Positions 1-5,033 of a stretch of DNA of 8,717 nt are shown piece after piece. Both the position numbers and the translations under genes were made by a program. Below the pieces are notes generated by a model, which saw only the letters and a list, made by a program, of their open reading frames with translations, did no database searches and was not told where the DNA came from. The stretch is from an uncultured Eubacteriales bacterium. GTDB taxonomy: Bacteria > Bacillota > Clostridia > Oscillospirales > CAG-272. The DNA is taken from assembly GCA_905201895.1 (NCBI GenBank), contig CAJKPX010000082.1, positions 1 through 8,717 on the forward strand, in the 5' to 3' direction. The first letter of the stretch is position 1. Each line of letters starts with the position of its first letter.

Positions 1-17
1 TTCGGGAGTGCGTTTTG

Positions 18-101
18 GGTGTGCGGTAAACGCAACGTTCCGTTGCTATCGACGCAAGCACAAGTGCTTGACGTCGCCACGCATACGGCAGTACCTACAC
101 C
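18..101. other. Hairpin-rich element that folds into a branched structure, function unknown
   Basis: Two compact hairpins stand side by side. GCAACG (32-37) pairs with CGTTGC (41-46) around a TTC loop. GACGCAAGCAC (51-61) pairs with GTGCTTG (64-70) plus CGTC (72-75), with one bulged A at 71. They are enclosed by a possible outer stem in which GGTGT (18-22) pairs with ACACC (97-101) and GGTA (25-28) pairs with TACC (92-95). The result would be a three- or four-way-junction fold. There is no T-run after it, so it is not an ordinary terminator, and I do not recognise it as a known riboswitch. It could be a structured RNA, another dispersed repeat, or the DNA cruciform remnant of a mobile element. 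The pairings are seen; any function is unknown. Confidence 0.4.
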
Positions 102-118
102 TTGAGTCAAAAGACTTC

Positions 119-203
119 CCCTTGACACCTTGATCCACCTCTGGAGAGTTCTTGAAAGGGGGCGTGGGGAAAACTTCTTGCAAGAAGTTTTCCACACAAA
201 AAA
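119..203 (-). repeat. Dispersed hairpin repeat, copy A (inverted relative to copies B and C)
   Basis: Read on the minus strand, this segment aligns along its length with copies B (1491-1570) and C (1620-1698). It has a T-rich start, a GTGGGAAAACTT-type hairpin, a CCCTTTCAA segment, a variable GAAG/GAGG-GG stretch and a GTCAAGGG end. Its hairpin is the most perfect of the three: positions 168-193 form an uninterrupted 26-bp palindrome centred between 180 and 181. With one mismatch the pairing extends to 164-197. It sits directly upstream of ahcY, so it may also shape the 5' end of that transcript. It is probably a small dispersed (REP- or MITE-like) element, which is inference from three divergent copies. 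Confidence 0.7.
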
Positions 204-235
204 CAAAAAAAATAAATTCCAACCATGGAGGACTT

Positions 236-1477
236 ATGAGTCAGATCAAAGACATTACGCTTGCTCCCTCGGGAGCCGATAAAATCGCATGGGTGGCGTC
301 CTACATGCCCATCCTCAATTCGATCAAGGCAGATTTTGAGCGCACCCGTCCCTTTGAGGGCAAAAAGATCGCCATGTCGATCCACCTCGAGGCAAAAACC
401 GCTTATCTGGCAAAGGTTTTGCGTGCGGGCGGTGCCGAGGTGTGGGTAACGGGCTGCAATCCCCTTTCCACGCAGGACGACGTTGCCGCCGCGCTTGCCG
501 CCGAGGGCTTTGAGGTCCACGCGCGCCACGGCGTGACCGAGGACGAATACCGCGAGCACCTGATCCAGACCCTCTCCTGTTCCCCCGACCTGATGATCGA
601 CGATGGAGGCGACCTGATCTCGCTGCTCCACGGCGAATGCCGCGACTACGGCAAGAACCTCATCGGTGGCTGCGAGGAGACCACAACCGGAATCCACCGC
701 CTGCTCGCACGTGAGCGTGCGGGGCTCCTCGACTACACCATGATCGACGTCAATGACGCCGACTGCAAGCATCTGTTCGACAACCGCTACGGCACGGGTC
801 AGTCGACCCTCGACGGCATCATGAATTCCACCAACCTCATGATCGCAGGCAAAACCGTTGTGGTGGCAGGCTACGGCTGGTGCGGTAAGGGTCTCGCCAT
901 GCGTGCAAAGGGCATGGGCGCAGTGGTGGTTGTCACCGAAATCGACCCCATCAAGGCGATCGAGGCGGTGATGGACGGCTTCACCGTCCTGCCGATGGAC
1001 GAGGCTGCACGCGTGGGCGATTTGTTCGTCACACTCACGGGCTGCTCCGACGTCATCCGCCGCGAGCACTTTGAGGTGATGAAGGACGGCGTTCTGCTCG
1101 CAAACAGCGGTCACTTTGACGTCGAGATCGACAAAAAGGCGCTCCGTGAGCTCTCGGTTTCGGATTGGGAGCGCAAGCCCAACATCCACGGCTACCGCAT
1201 GGCAGACGGCCGCGTGCTCAACCTGCTCGCCGAGGGACGTCTGGTCAACCTCGCCGCAGGCAACGGCCACCCCGCAGAGATTATGGACATGTCCTTTGCG
1301 ATTCAGGCAAAGGGACTCGAGTACCTCGCACAGAACGCGGGCAAGCTCGAAAAGCGCGTTTACGCCGTTCCCGCCGAGATCGACCGCCGCGTGGCAGAGA
1401 TCAAGCTCGCCGCAATGAACGTCTCGATCGACACCCTCTCCGAGGAGCAAAAGGCATACCTGGAGCGCGTGGAATAA
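236..1477 (+). CDS. ahcY: Adenosylhomocysteinase (S-adenosyl-L-homocysteine hydrolase), short form
   Basis: Cytosolic NAD-dependent enzyme that reversibly splits S-adenosylhomocysteine, the by-product of methyltransferases, into adenosine and homocysteine. The 413-residue product shows the family order: an N-terminal substrate domain with DDGGDL (122-127) and CEETTTG (146-152), then the catalytic segment KHLFDN, where K178, D182 and N183 match the lysine, aspartate and asparagine of characterised enzymes. A Rossmann NAD motif GYGWCGKG (212-219), NSGHFDVEI (290-298) and the closing HPAEIMDMSFA (345-355) follow. GTGQSTLDGIM and GYGWCGKG, together with the short length, resemble the archaeal/Thermotoga-type enzyme rather than the longer proteobacterial and eukaryotic form. 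The start is set by GGAGG at 227-231, four bases before ATG 236. The same frame is open upstream to 152, but that stretch is repeat DNA. A five-codon ATG-to-TGA frame (225-239) overlaps the start as ATGA. The gene stands alone between repeats, with no recognisable SAM or SAH riboswitch. Confidence 0.96.
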   Translation: MSQIKDITLAPSGADKIAWVASYMPILNSIKADFERTRPFEGKKIAMSIHLEAKTAYLAKVLRAGGAEVWVTGCNPLSTQDDVAAALAAEGFEVHARHGVTEDEYREHLIQTLSCSPDLMIDDGGDLISLLHGECRDYGKNLIGGCEETTTGIHRLLARERAGLLDYTMIDVNDADCKHLFDNRYGTGQSTLDGIMNSTNLMIAGKTVVVAGYGWCGKGLAMRAKGMGAVVVVTEIDPIKAIEAVMDGFTVLPMDEAARVGDLFVTLTGCSDVIRREHFEVMKDGVLLANSGHFDVEIDKKALRELSVSDWERKPNIHGYRMADGRVLNLLAEGRLVNLAAGNGHPAEIMDMSFAIQAKGLEYLAQNAGKLEKRVYAVPAEIDRRVAEIKLAAMNVSIDTLSEEQKAYLERVE

Positions 1478-1490
1478 GTGCGCGGGGATG

Positions 1491-1570
1491 CGGTTTTGTG
1501 GGAAAACTTTTGAAAAAGTTTTCCCACACCCTTTCAAAACCTTCCCGAAGATGGGTTACAGCGTCAAGGG
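1491..1570 (+). repeat. Dispersed hairpin repeat, copy B
   Basis: It begins 14 bases after the ahcY stop codon. TGTGGGAAAACTTTT (1497-1511) pairs perfectly with AAAAGTTTTCCCACA (1514-1528), giving a 15-bp stem. The conserved tail CCCTTTCAAAA and the GTCAAGGG terminus (1563-1570) are shared with copies A and C. The hairpin could fold in the 3' end of ahcY mRNA and protect or terminate it, but no T-tract follows directly, so it is not a typical intrinsic terminator. It is in direct orientation with C and inverted relative to A. Confidence 0.75.
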
Positions 1571-1619
1571 CGTGTCTCTCCAAAAACGCATCAATGCTGC
1601 CGTGGGGCGATGCAAGGCG

Positions 1620-1698
1620 CGGTTTTGCGGGTAAACTTTTGAAAAAGTTTCCCACACCCTTTCAAAATTTTTCCGAAGTTGAGTTGTAGCGTCAAGGG
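1620..1698 (+). repeat. Dispersed hairpin repeat, copy C
   Basis: It starts 49 bases after copy B and has the same orientation and the same order of blocks: CGGTTTTG, hairpin, CCCACACCCTTTCAAAA, a CCGAAG block, TAGCGTCAAGGG. The stem is weaker than in B. AAACTTTT (1633-1640) pairs with AAAAGTTT (1643-1650) and GGG (1629-1631) with CCC (1651-1653), leaving T1632 bulged and one outer mismatch. The divergence between B and C argues against a recent local duplication error and suggests either separate insertions or an old duplication. Confidence 0.72.
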
Positions 1699-1714
1699 AA
1701 CAAGCTTTCTCGCG

Positions 1715-1737
1715 CCCTCCCCTCCCCTGCCCTGCCC
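1715..1737 (-). other. G-quadruplex motif on the minus strand (tandem CCCTN on the plus strand)
   Basis: The + strand carries five consecutive CCCTN pentamers (1715-1739; N is C, C, G, G, T). Read on the minus strand this gives five runs of three or four guanines separated by loops of only one or two bases (CA, CA, A, A). That satisfies the standard four-run G-quadruplex rule with one run to spare, and short loops usually make very stable structures. It lies on the template strand about 25 bases upstream of the palindrome at 1763 and 125 bases upstream of mnmG. A role in mnmG transcription or in replication is inference. Confidence 0.6.
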
Positions 1738-1762
1738 TTTTACACGCATCCCTTCCTTTTAA

Positions 1763-1778
1763 TGTATACTTGTATACA
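1763..1778. promoter_or_regulatory. Operator-like palindrome TGTATAC-TT-GTATACA ahead of mnmG
   Basis: A perfect 7-bp inverted repeat with a two-base centre lies 84 bases upstream of the mnmG start. Its symmetry resembles binding sites of GntR-family repressors, which often contain TGTATACA. It sits in the AT-rich stretch where the mnmG promoter must be. One reading places TATACT (1765-1770) as a -10 with TTTACA (1739-1744) as -35, but the spacer is 20 bases, longer than optimal. A second reading uses TATAAA (1781-1786) as -10 with a poor -35. The promoter call is therefore loose, and the operator idea is inference. Confidence 0.4.
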
Positions 1779-1803
1779 TATATAAATTTGATTTTCAGGA
1801 TCC

Positions 1804-1826
1804 TGATCCATTCGGAGTTTGGATCA
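1804..1826 (+). other. Small hairpin in the mnmG leader
   Basis: TGATCCA (1804-1810) pairs perfectly with TGGATCA (1820-1826) around a nine-base loop. An A-rich then T-rich stretch follows before the ribosome binding site. There is no clean T-run directly after the stem, so an attenuator or terminator role is weakly supported. Confidence 0.3.
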
Positions 1827-1862
1827 AAAACGATATTTTCTTTTTCATGCAAGGAGCAATAT

Positions 1863-3743
1863 ATGTCCGGTATTTGCAAGACAAAAATAGCCGTGATCGG
1901 AGCCGGTCACGCAGGCATAGAGGCTGCTCTCGCGGCAGCACGCATGGGGGTTGACACCATTCTGTTCACCCTCTCGCTCGACGCGGTTGCTAACATGCCC
2001 TGCAACCCCTCGATCGGCGGCACGGCAAAGGGTCACCTCGTTTATGAAATCGACGCACTGGGCGGCGAAATGGGTCGCGTTGCCGACCTCGTTACCCTGC
2101 AATCGCGCACCCTGAACACCGGAAAGGGTGCCGCGGTGCAGAGTAAGCGCGTGCAGGCGGATCGCATGCAATACCGCGAGCTGATGAAGCGCGTGCTCGA
2201 GAACACCCCCAATCTCCGCCTGGTGCAGGCAGAGATCGTCGCCGTGAAAACCGTTGAAGAAAACGGCAGAAAAAGGGTCTCGGCGGTTGAGACCAGGCTG
2301 GGCGAAATCTGGTCCTGCGAGGCGGCGATCATTGCAACCGGAACCTTTCTTGAAAGCGCAATATTTGTCGGGTCCGTCAGCTACGAGGCAGGACCCGACG
2401 GGCTCCTTCCCGCAAAGGGACTTTCGGCGTCTCTTGCCGAGATCGGCGTGCGTCTCGTCCGCTTCAAAACAGGAACTCCCGCACGCGTCAAGCGCTCAAC
2501 CATTGATCTTGATGCGCTCGAGGTCCAGCCCGGTGAGGATCAGATTTTGCCGTATAGCGCCCAAAACCCCGAGGAAATGTTCGACACACTCGATCAGATT
2601 CCCTGTCATATCGTCTACACAAACGCCGAAACCCACCGCGTGATCCGCGAAAACATCGGACGAAGCGCGCTCTATTCGGGTAAGATTCACGGAACGGGTC
2701 CGCGCTATTGCCCCTCCATCGAGGACAAGCTCACACGATTTGCCGACAAAGAGCGCCATCAGCTTTTCGTTGAGCCGATGGGCAAAAACACCGAGGAAAT
2801 GTATATTCAGGGCTTTTCCACCTCGCTTCCCGTCGACGTTCAACACCAAATGCTGCGCACGCTCCCCGGATTTGAGCACGCTGAGATCATGCGATACGCC
2901 TATGCGATCGAATATGACTGCGCCGACCCCACCCAAATGGATGCCACGCTTGCCTTCAAGGAGATCGGCGGTCTCTACGGCGCGGGACAGTTCAACGGCA
3001 CCTCGGGTTATGAGGAGGCGGCGGCACAGGGACTGGTTGCAGGCATCAACGCCGCACGGACGCTGCAAGGAAAGCTTCCTATTATATTAGAGCGCTCGGG
3101 CAGCTATATCGGAACGCTGATCGACGATCTGGTGACCAAGGGCACAAACGAGCCCTACCGCATGATGACCTCGCGCTCGGAATACCGCCTGCTCCTCCGT
3201 CAGGACAACGCAGATCAGCGTCTGACCCCCATCGGATATGAGGTCGGACTCATCAGCGAGGCGCGTTATCAAGCATTTTTAGCCAAAAAACAAGCGCAGG
3301 ACGCCGAAATCGAGCGATTAGAGCACACGCATCTCTCGCCCGCACAGGCAAATCCGTTCCTGCTCTCGCTGGGTGACACCCCTGTGAAATCGGGCGTTTC
3401 GCTTGCCGATCTTCTTCGCCGCCCCGCCGTTTCCTACGAAAGGCTGGCAGAGATTGACCCCGAACGCCCCGATCTGCCCACCGCAATTCGTTTGACCGTT
3501 GAGGTCAGCGTCAAATACGCCGGCTACGCCAACAGACAACGCGCAGAGGTTGCCCGTCGGAGCCGTCTTGAGGAAAAGACGCTCCCCACCAACCTCGATT
3601 ACAAGGAAATTCGCGGCTTGCGTCTGGAGGCGGCGCAAAAGCTAAACGAAATTCGCCCCCTAACGGTCGGTCAGGCATCGCGCATCAGCGGCGTCAGCCC
3701 TGCCGACATTTCGGTTCTTCTCATCTATCTTGGCATGAAATGA
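1863..3743 (+). CDS. mnmG: tRNA uridine 5-carboxymethylaminomethyl modification enzyme MnmG (GidA)
   Basis: FAD- and NADH-using subunit that with MnmE installs the carboxymethylaminomethyl group (or its aminomethyl precursor) on the wobble uridine of certain tRNAs, using methylene-tetrahydrofolate. The 626-residue product is the family's normal length. It shows the FAD-binding GAGHAG (13-18), PCNPSIGGTAKGH (46-58) with the conserved Cys47, GPRYCPSIEDK (279-289) with the second conserved cysteine (Cys283), QFNGTSGYEEAAAQG (376-390), and RMMTSRSEYRLLLRQDNAD (433-451). A basic helical C-terminal domain with KYAGY (551-555) follows and is the part known to contact MnmE and tRNA. The start is supported by AAGGAG (1851-1856), six bases before the ATG. 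The frame is open 31 codons further upstream, but those codons fall in the promoter region. rsmG follows after nine bases, the widespread gidA-gidB pair. mnmE is not in the window. Confidence 0.98.
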   Translation: MSGICKTKIAVIGAGHAGIEAALAAARMGVDTILFTLSLDAVANMPCNPSIGGTAKGHLVYEIDALGGEMGRVADLVTLQSRTLNTGKGAAVQSKRVQADRMQYRELMKRVLENTPNLRLVQAEIVAVKTVEENGRKRVSAVETRLGEIWSCEAAIIATGTFLESAIFVGSVSYEAGPDGLLPAKGLSASLAEIGVRLVRFKTGTPARVKRSTIDLDALEVQPGEDQILPYSAQNPEEMFDTLDQIPCHIVYTNAETHRVIRENIGRSALYSGKIHGTGPRYCPSIEDKLTRFADKERHQLFVEPMGKNTEEMYIQGFSTSLPVDVQHQMLRTLPGFEHAEIMRYAYAIEYDCADPTQMDATLAFKEIGGLYGAGQFNGTSGYEEAAAQGLVAGINAARTLQGKLPIILERSGSYIGTLIDDLVTKGTNEPYRMMTSRSEYRLLLRQDNADQRLTPIGYEVGLISEARYQAFLAKKQAQDAEIERLEHTHLSPAQANPFLLSLGDTPVKSGVSLADLLRRPAVSYERLAEIDPERPDLPTAIRLTVEVSVKYAGYANRQRAEVARRSRLEEKTLPTNLDYKEIRGLRLEAAQKLNEIRPLTVGQASRISGVSPADISVLLIYLGMK

Positions 3744-3752
3744 GGTTTTTTC

Positions 3753-4481
3753 ATGGATTTTCACGATTTTCAGGCGCTTTTTCAGACTGCACTCGAGAAA
3801 AACGGCATTCCGCCGCTTGATCGGGACATCTGTGCGCCCCTTCACACCTTCACAGAGCACCTGCTTGAGGTCAACAAAACCACCAATCTCACGGCAATCC
3901 GCGAGATTTCCGATTTTGTTTACAAAAACCTGGTCGATTCCTTGACCGTTCTTCCATACATTTCTCAAGGAGCACGCGTGCTGGATCTCGGCTGCGGTCC
4001 CGGATTCCCATCCGTTCCGCTTGCAATTGCGCGCCCCGATCTTACAATCGTTGCACTTGATAGTACCGCCAAGAAGATTGCATTCGTGCAAAGTGCCATT
4101 GACCGCCTGCAGCTTTCCAATCTCACCGCCATTTCAGGGCGCGCCGAGGACAAAGCGCTCTCTGACAAACTCGGAAAATTTGACGTTGTAACCGGCAGAG
4201 CCGTTGCACGACTCAACGTTTTCTGCGAGCTTTGCCTGCCTTATGTGAAAATAGGCGGAAAATTCGTCCCGATGAAGGGGGCAAAAGGCGCGGAGGAGCT
4301 GGAGGAAGCGAAAAAAGCAATCAAAACGCTCGGCGGAGAGCACCCAACACTCCACGCGCTCGTGCTCAATCTCCCGAACGGCGACTGCGAGCAACGAACA
4401 ATCATGGAAATCGCAAAAGCGCGTCAAACGCCCGCCATTTACCCTCGCGCCTATGCAGCAATCCTCAAAAAGCCTCTTTAA
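3753..4481 (+). CDS. rsmG: 16S rRNA (guanine-N7) methyltransferase RsmG (GidB)
   Basis: SAM-dependent methyltransferase that adds the N7 methyl group to G527 (E. coli numbering) of 16S rRNA, near the streptomycin site; loss in other bacteria gives low-level streptomycin resistance. The 242-residue product has the expected length and plan. NKTTNLTAI (41-49) precedes the fold, LDLGCGPGFPS (77-87) is the SAM-binding loop, ALDSTAKKIAFV (101-112) is the second strand, and GRAVARL (148-154) is the family's conserved RAVA segment. KIGGKFVPMKG (166-176) ends the Rossmann-like core. CGPGFPS replaces the more usual TGAGFPG, a conservative variation. The Shine-Dalgarno GAGG (3742-3745) overlaps the mnmG stop codon, implying one transcript and possibly translational coupling. 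The gene ends 15 bases before the first parS site. Confidence 0.97.
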   Translation: MDFHDFQALFQTALEKNGIPPLDRDICAPLHTFTEHLLEVNKTTNLTAIREISDFVYKNLVDSLTVLPYISQGARVLDLGCGPGFPSVPLAIARPDLTIVALDSTAKKIAFVQSAIDRLQLSNLTAISGRAEDKALSDKLGKFDVVTGRAVARLNVFCELCLPYVKIGGKFVPMKGAKGAEELEEAKKAIKTLGGEHPTLHALVLNLPNGDCEQRTIMEIAKARQTPAIYPRAYAAILKKPL

Positions 4482-4496
4482 CTCACAAATACAGCG

Positions 4497-4512
4497 TGTT
4501 TCACGTGAAACA
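4497..4512. promoter_or_regulatory. parS site 1 (perfect)
   Basis: TGTTTCACGTGAAACA is identical to the 16-bp Bacillus-type parS palindrome, the loading site for ParB. It starts 15 bases after the rsmG stop codon. Its centre is 39 bp from that of site 2, the shortest interval in the array. Confidence 0.96.
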
Positions 4513-4535
4513 ATCAGCACCAACGGTCTGCTGCA

Positions 4536-4551
4536 TGTTTCACGTGAAACT
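4536..4551. promoter_or_regulatory. parS site 2 (15 of 16)
   Basis: TGTTTCACGTGAAACT differs from consensus only in the last base, and the central 14-bp palindrome is intact. The following T-rich run (4551-4556) makes this the one parS that slightly resembles an intrinsic terminator for rsmG mRNA, since its arms can form a 7-bp stem. That second role is speculative. Confidence 0.94.
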
Positions 4552-4617
4552 TTTTTGTTTGCGTCACACAAGCCCACAGGACATCGTCCTCTGAATCAAG
4601 CCCACCGCGCCTTTGTA

Positions 4618-4633
4618 TGTTTCACGTGAAACA
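4618..4633. promoter_or_regulatory. parS site 3 (perfect)
   Basis: It is an exact copy of the 16-bp consensus, centred 82 bp from site 2. Confidence 0.96.
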
Positions 4634-4729
4634 ACGCGTCAAGCAAGGCGAGGAGGTGCGAGGAGACGCTTTACCTCGGGCAAGCGCGGTTCTCGCGGAT
4701 CAAACCGCAAATTCGCACGAACAAAGACA

Positions 4730-4745
4730 CGTTTCACGTGAAACA
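4730..4745. promoter_or_regulatory. parS site 4 (15 of 16)
   Basis: CGTTTCACGTGAAACA has C for T at the first base and a complete 14-bp core. It lies 112 bp from site 3 and is bracketed by the near-identical 13-14-bp direct repeats at 4696-4709 and 4756-4768. Confidence 0.94.
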
Positions 4746-4780
4746 TGTAAAATATCGGATCAACCGCAGAACAATGCGCT

Positions 4781-4796
4781 TGTCTCACGCAAAACA
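4781..4796. promoter_or_regulatory. Degenerate parS-like site
   Basis: TGTCTCACGCAAAACA matches 13 of 16 consensus bases, with changes at positions 4, 10 and 11 that break the symmetry. It is either a decayed copy or a weak site. Confidence 0.4.
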
Positions 4797-4823
4797 CGCC
4801 GCCGGATATCACTCGCCATCTTT

Positions 4824-4839
4824 TGTTTTACGCGGAAGA
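4824..4839. promoter_or_regulatory. Second, weaker parS-like site
   Basis: TGTTTTACGCGGAAGA matches 12 of 16 consensus bases. Taken alone this could be chance. Its location in the gap between sites 4 and 5, 43 bp from the other degenerate copy, suggests a decayed array member. Confidence 0.25.
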
Positions 4840-4875
4840 TGCGAAATTTCTGCATCGGTAGCGGAGCTGCGTACT

Positions 4876-4891
4876 TGTTTCACGTGAAACA
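4876..4891. promoter_or_regulatory. parS site 5 (perfect), next to the parA promoter
   Basis: It is an exact consensus copy ending 31 bp before the -35 element of the parA promoter. It is the site best placed to let bound or spreading ParB repress the operon. Confidence 0.96.
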
Positions 4892-4922
4892 TGAAAAAAG
4901 CAAGATTTCTTTGGCTTTTCTG

Positions 4923-4951
4923 TTGCAATTTACGCAATCTTATGATATAAT
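4923..4951 (+). promoter_or_regulatory. Housekeeping sigma-A promoter of parA
   Basis: The -35 TTGCAA (4923-4928) and -10 TATAAT (4946-4951) are separated by the ideal 17 bases, and TGA directly before the -10 makes it an extended -10 promoter. Transcription should start near 4958, giving a leader of about 75 bases. It is the best promoter in the window and probably serves parA, parB and serS. Confidence 0.85.
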
Positions 4952-4967
4952 AGTAGCAGAAGAATTG

Positions 4968-4988
4968 TCTGCGACTTTTTTGCGCAGA
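4968..4988 (+). other. Hairpin in the parA leader
   Basis: TCTGCG (4968-4973) pairs with CGCAGA (4983-4988) around a nine-base, T-rich loop, near the 5' end of the predicted parA mRNA. It may stabilise the message. No T-run follows, so termination is unlikely. Confidence 0.35.
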
Positions 4989-5033
4989 TCCATCCACTTT
5001 CGCGAATAAAAAGAAAGGAATTACAAAGAATAT

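Larger units (their letters stand above)
4482..5033. other. Non-coding centromere-like region between rsmG and parA
   Basis: These 552 bases contain five near-consensus parS sites, two degenerate ones, the parA promoter and its leader. The open frame 4617-5009 begins inside a parS site, has no ribosome binding site, and reads the palindromes as recurring FHVK, VSRET and similar peptides, so I treat it as chance. A direct repeat, CGGATCAAACCGCA (4696-4709) and CGGATCAACCGCA (4756-4768), brackets the fourth parS. Minor hairpins occur, such as AGGAC-ATC-GTCCT (4578-4590) and GCGGTT/AACCGC (4686-4691 with 4703-4708). None is followed by a T-tract. No DnaA-box cluster is visible. Confidence 0.85.

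Noticed and set aside
122..127. TTGACA as a -35 element for ahcY
   Set aside because: No plausible -10 lies 16-18 bases downstream, and the bases belong to the conserved end of repeat copy A.
188..196. TTTTCCACA, one mismatch from a DnaA box
   Set aside because: It is an isolated match inside the arm of repeat copy A, with no cluster or AT-rich unwinding region nearby.
152..235. In-frame upstream extension of ahcY from TTG 152, beginning with a KGGVGKT-like string that resembles a ParA Walker A motif
   Set aside because: The residues come from repeat copy A, no ribosome binding site precedes it, and the ATG at 236 has a good one and matches the family N-terminus. The Walker-like string is a coincidence of repeat DNA.
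1..235. SAM or SAH riboswitch controlling ahcY
   Set aside because: I could not find the conserved core of either class. The visible hairpins do not match their known layouts.
1497..1534. Copy B hairpin as an intrinsic terminator of ahcY
   Set aside because: The stem is strong, but CCCTTTC rather than a T-run follows, so I call it a repeat hairpin and leave termination open.
107..1537. Long open frame on the minus strand opposite ahcY (476 codons)
   Set aside because: It is a mirror frame produced by biased, GC-rich codons of a clearly identified gene. The product has no recognisable motif and reads through two repeats.
1770..1862. 31-codon upstream extension of mnmG
   Set aside because: It runs through the palindrome and leader, while the start at 1863 has AAGGAG at the right distance and gives the usual MnmG N-terminus.
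4497..4891. CRISPR-like array of short repeats
   Set aside because: The repeats are 16-bp parS palindromes with unequal spacers of very different lengths and no cas genes.
4617..5009. 130-codon open frame on the + strand across the parS region
   Set aside because: It starts inside a parS site, lacks a ribosome binding site, spans the parA promoter and consists partly of parS palindromes read as protein.
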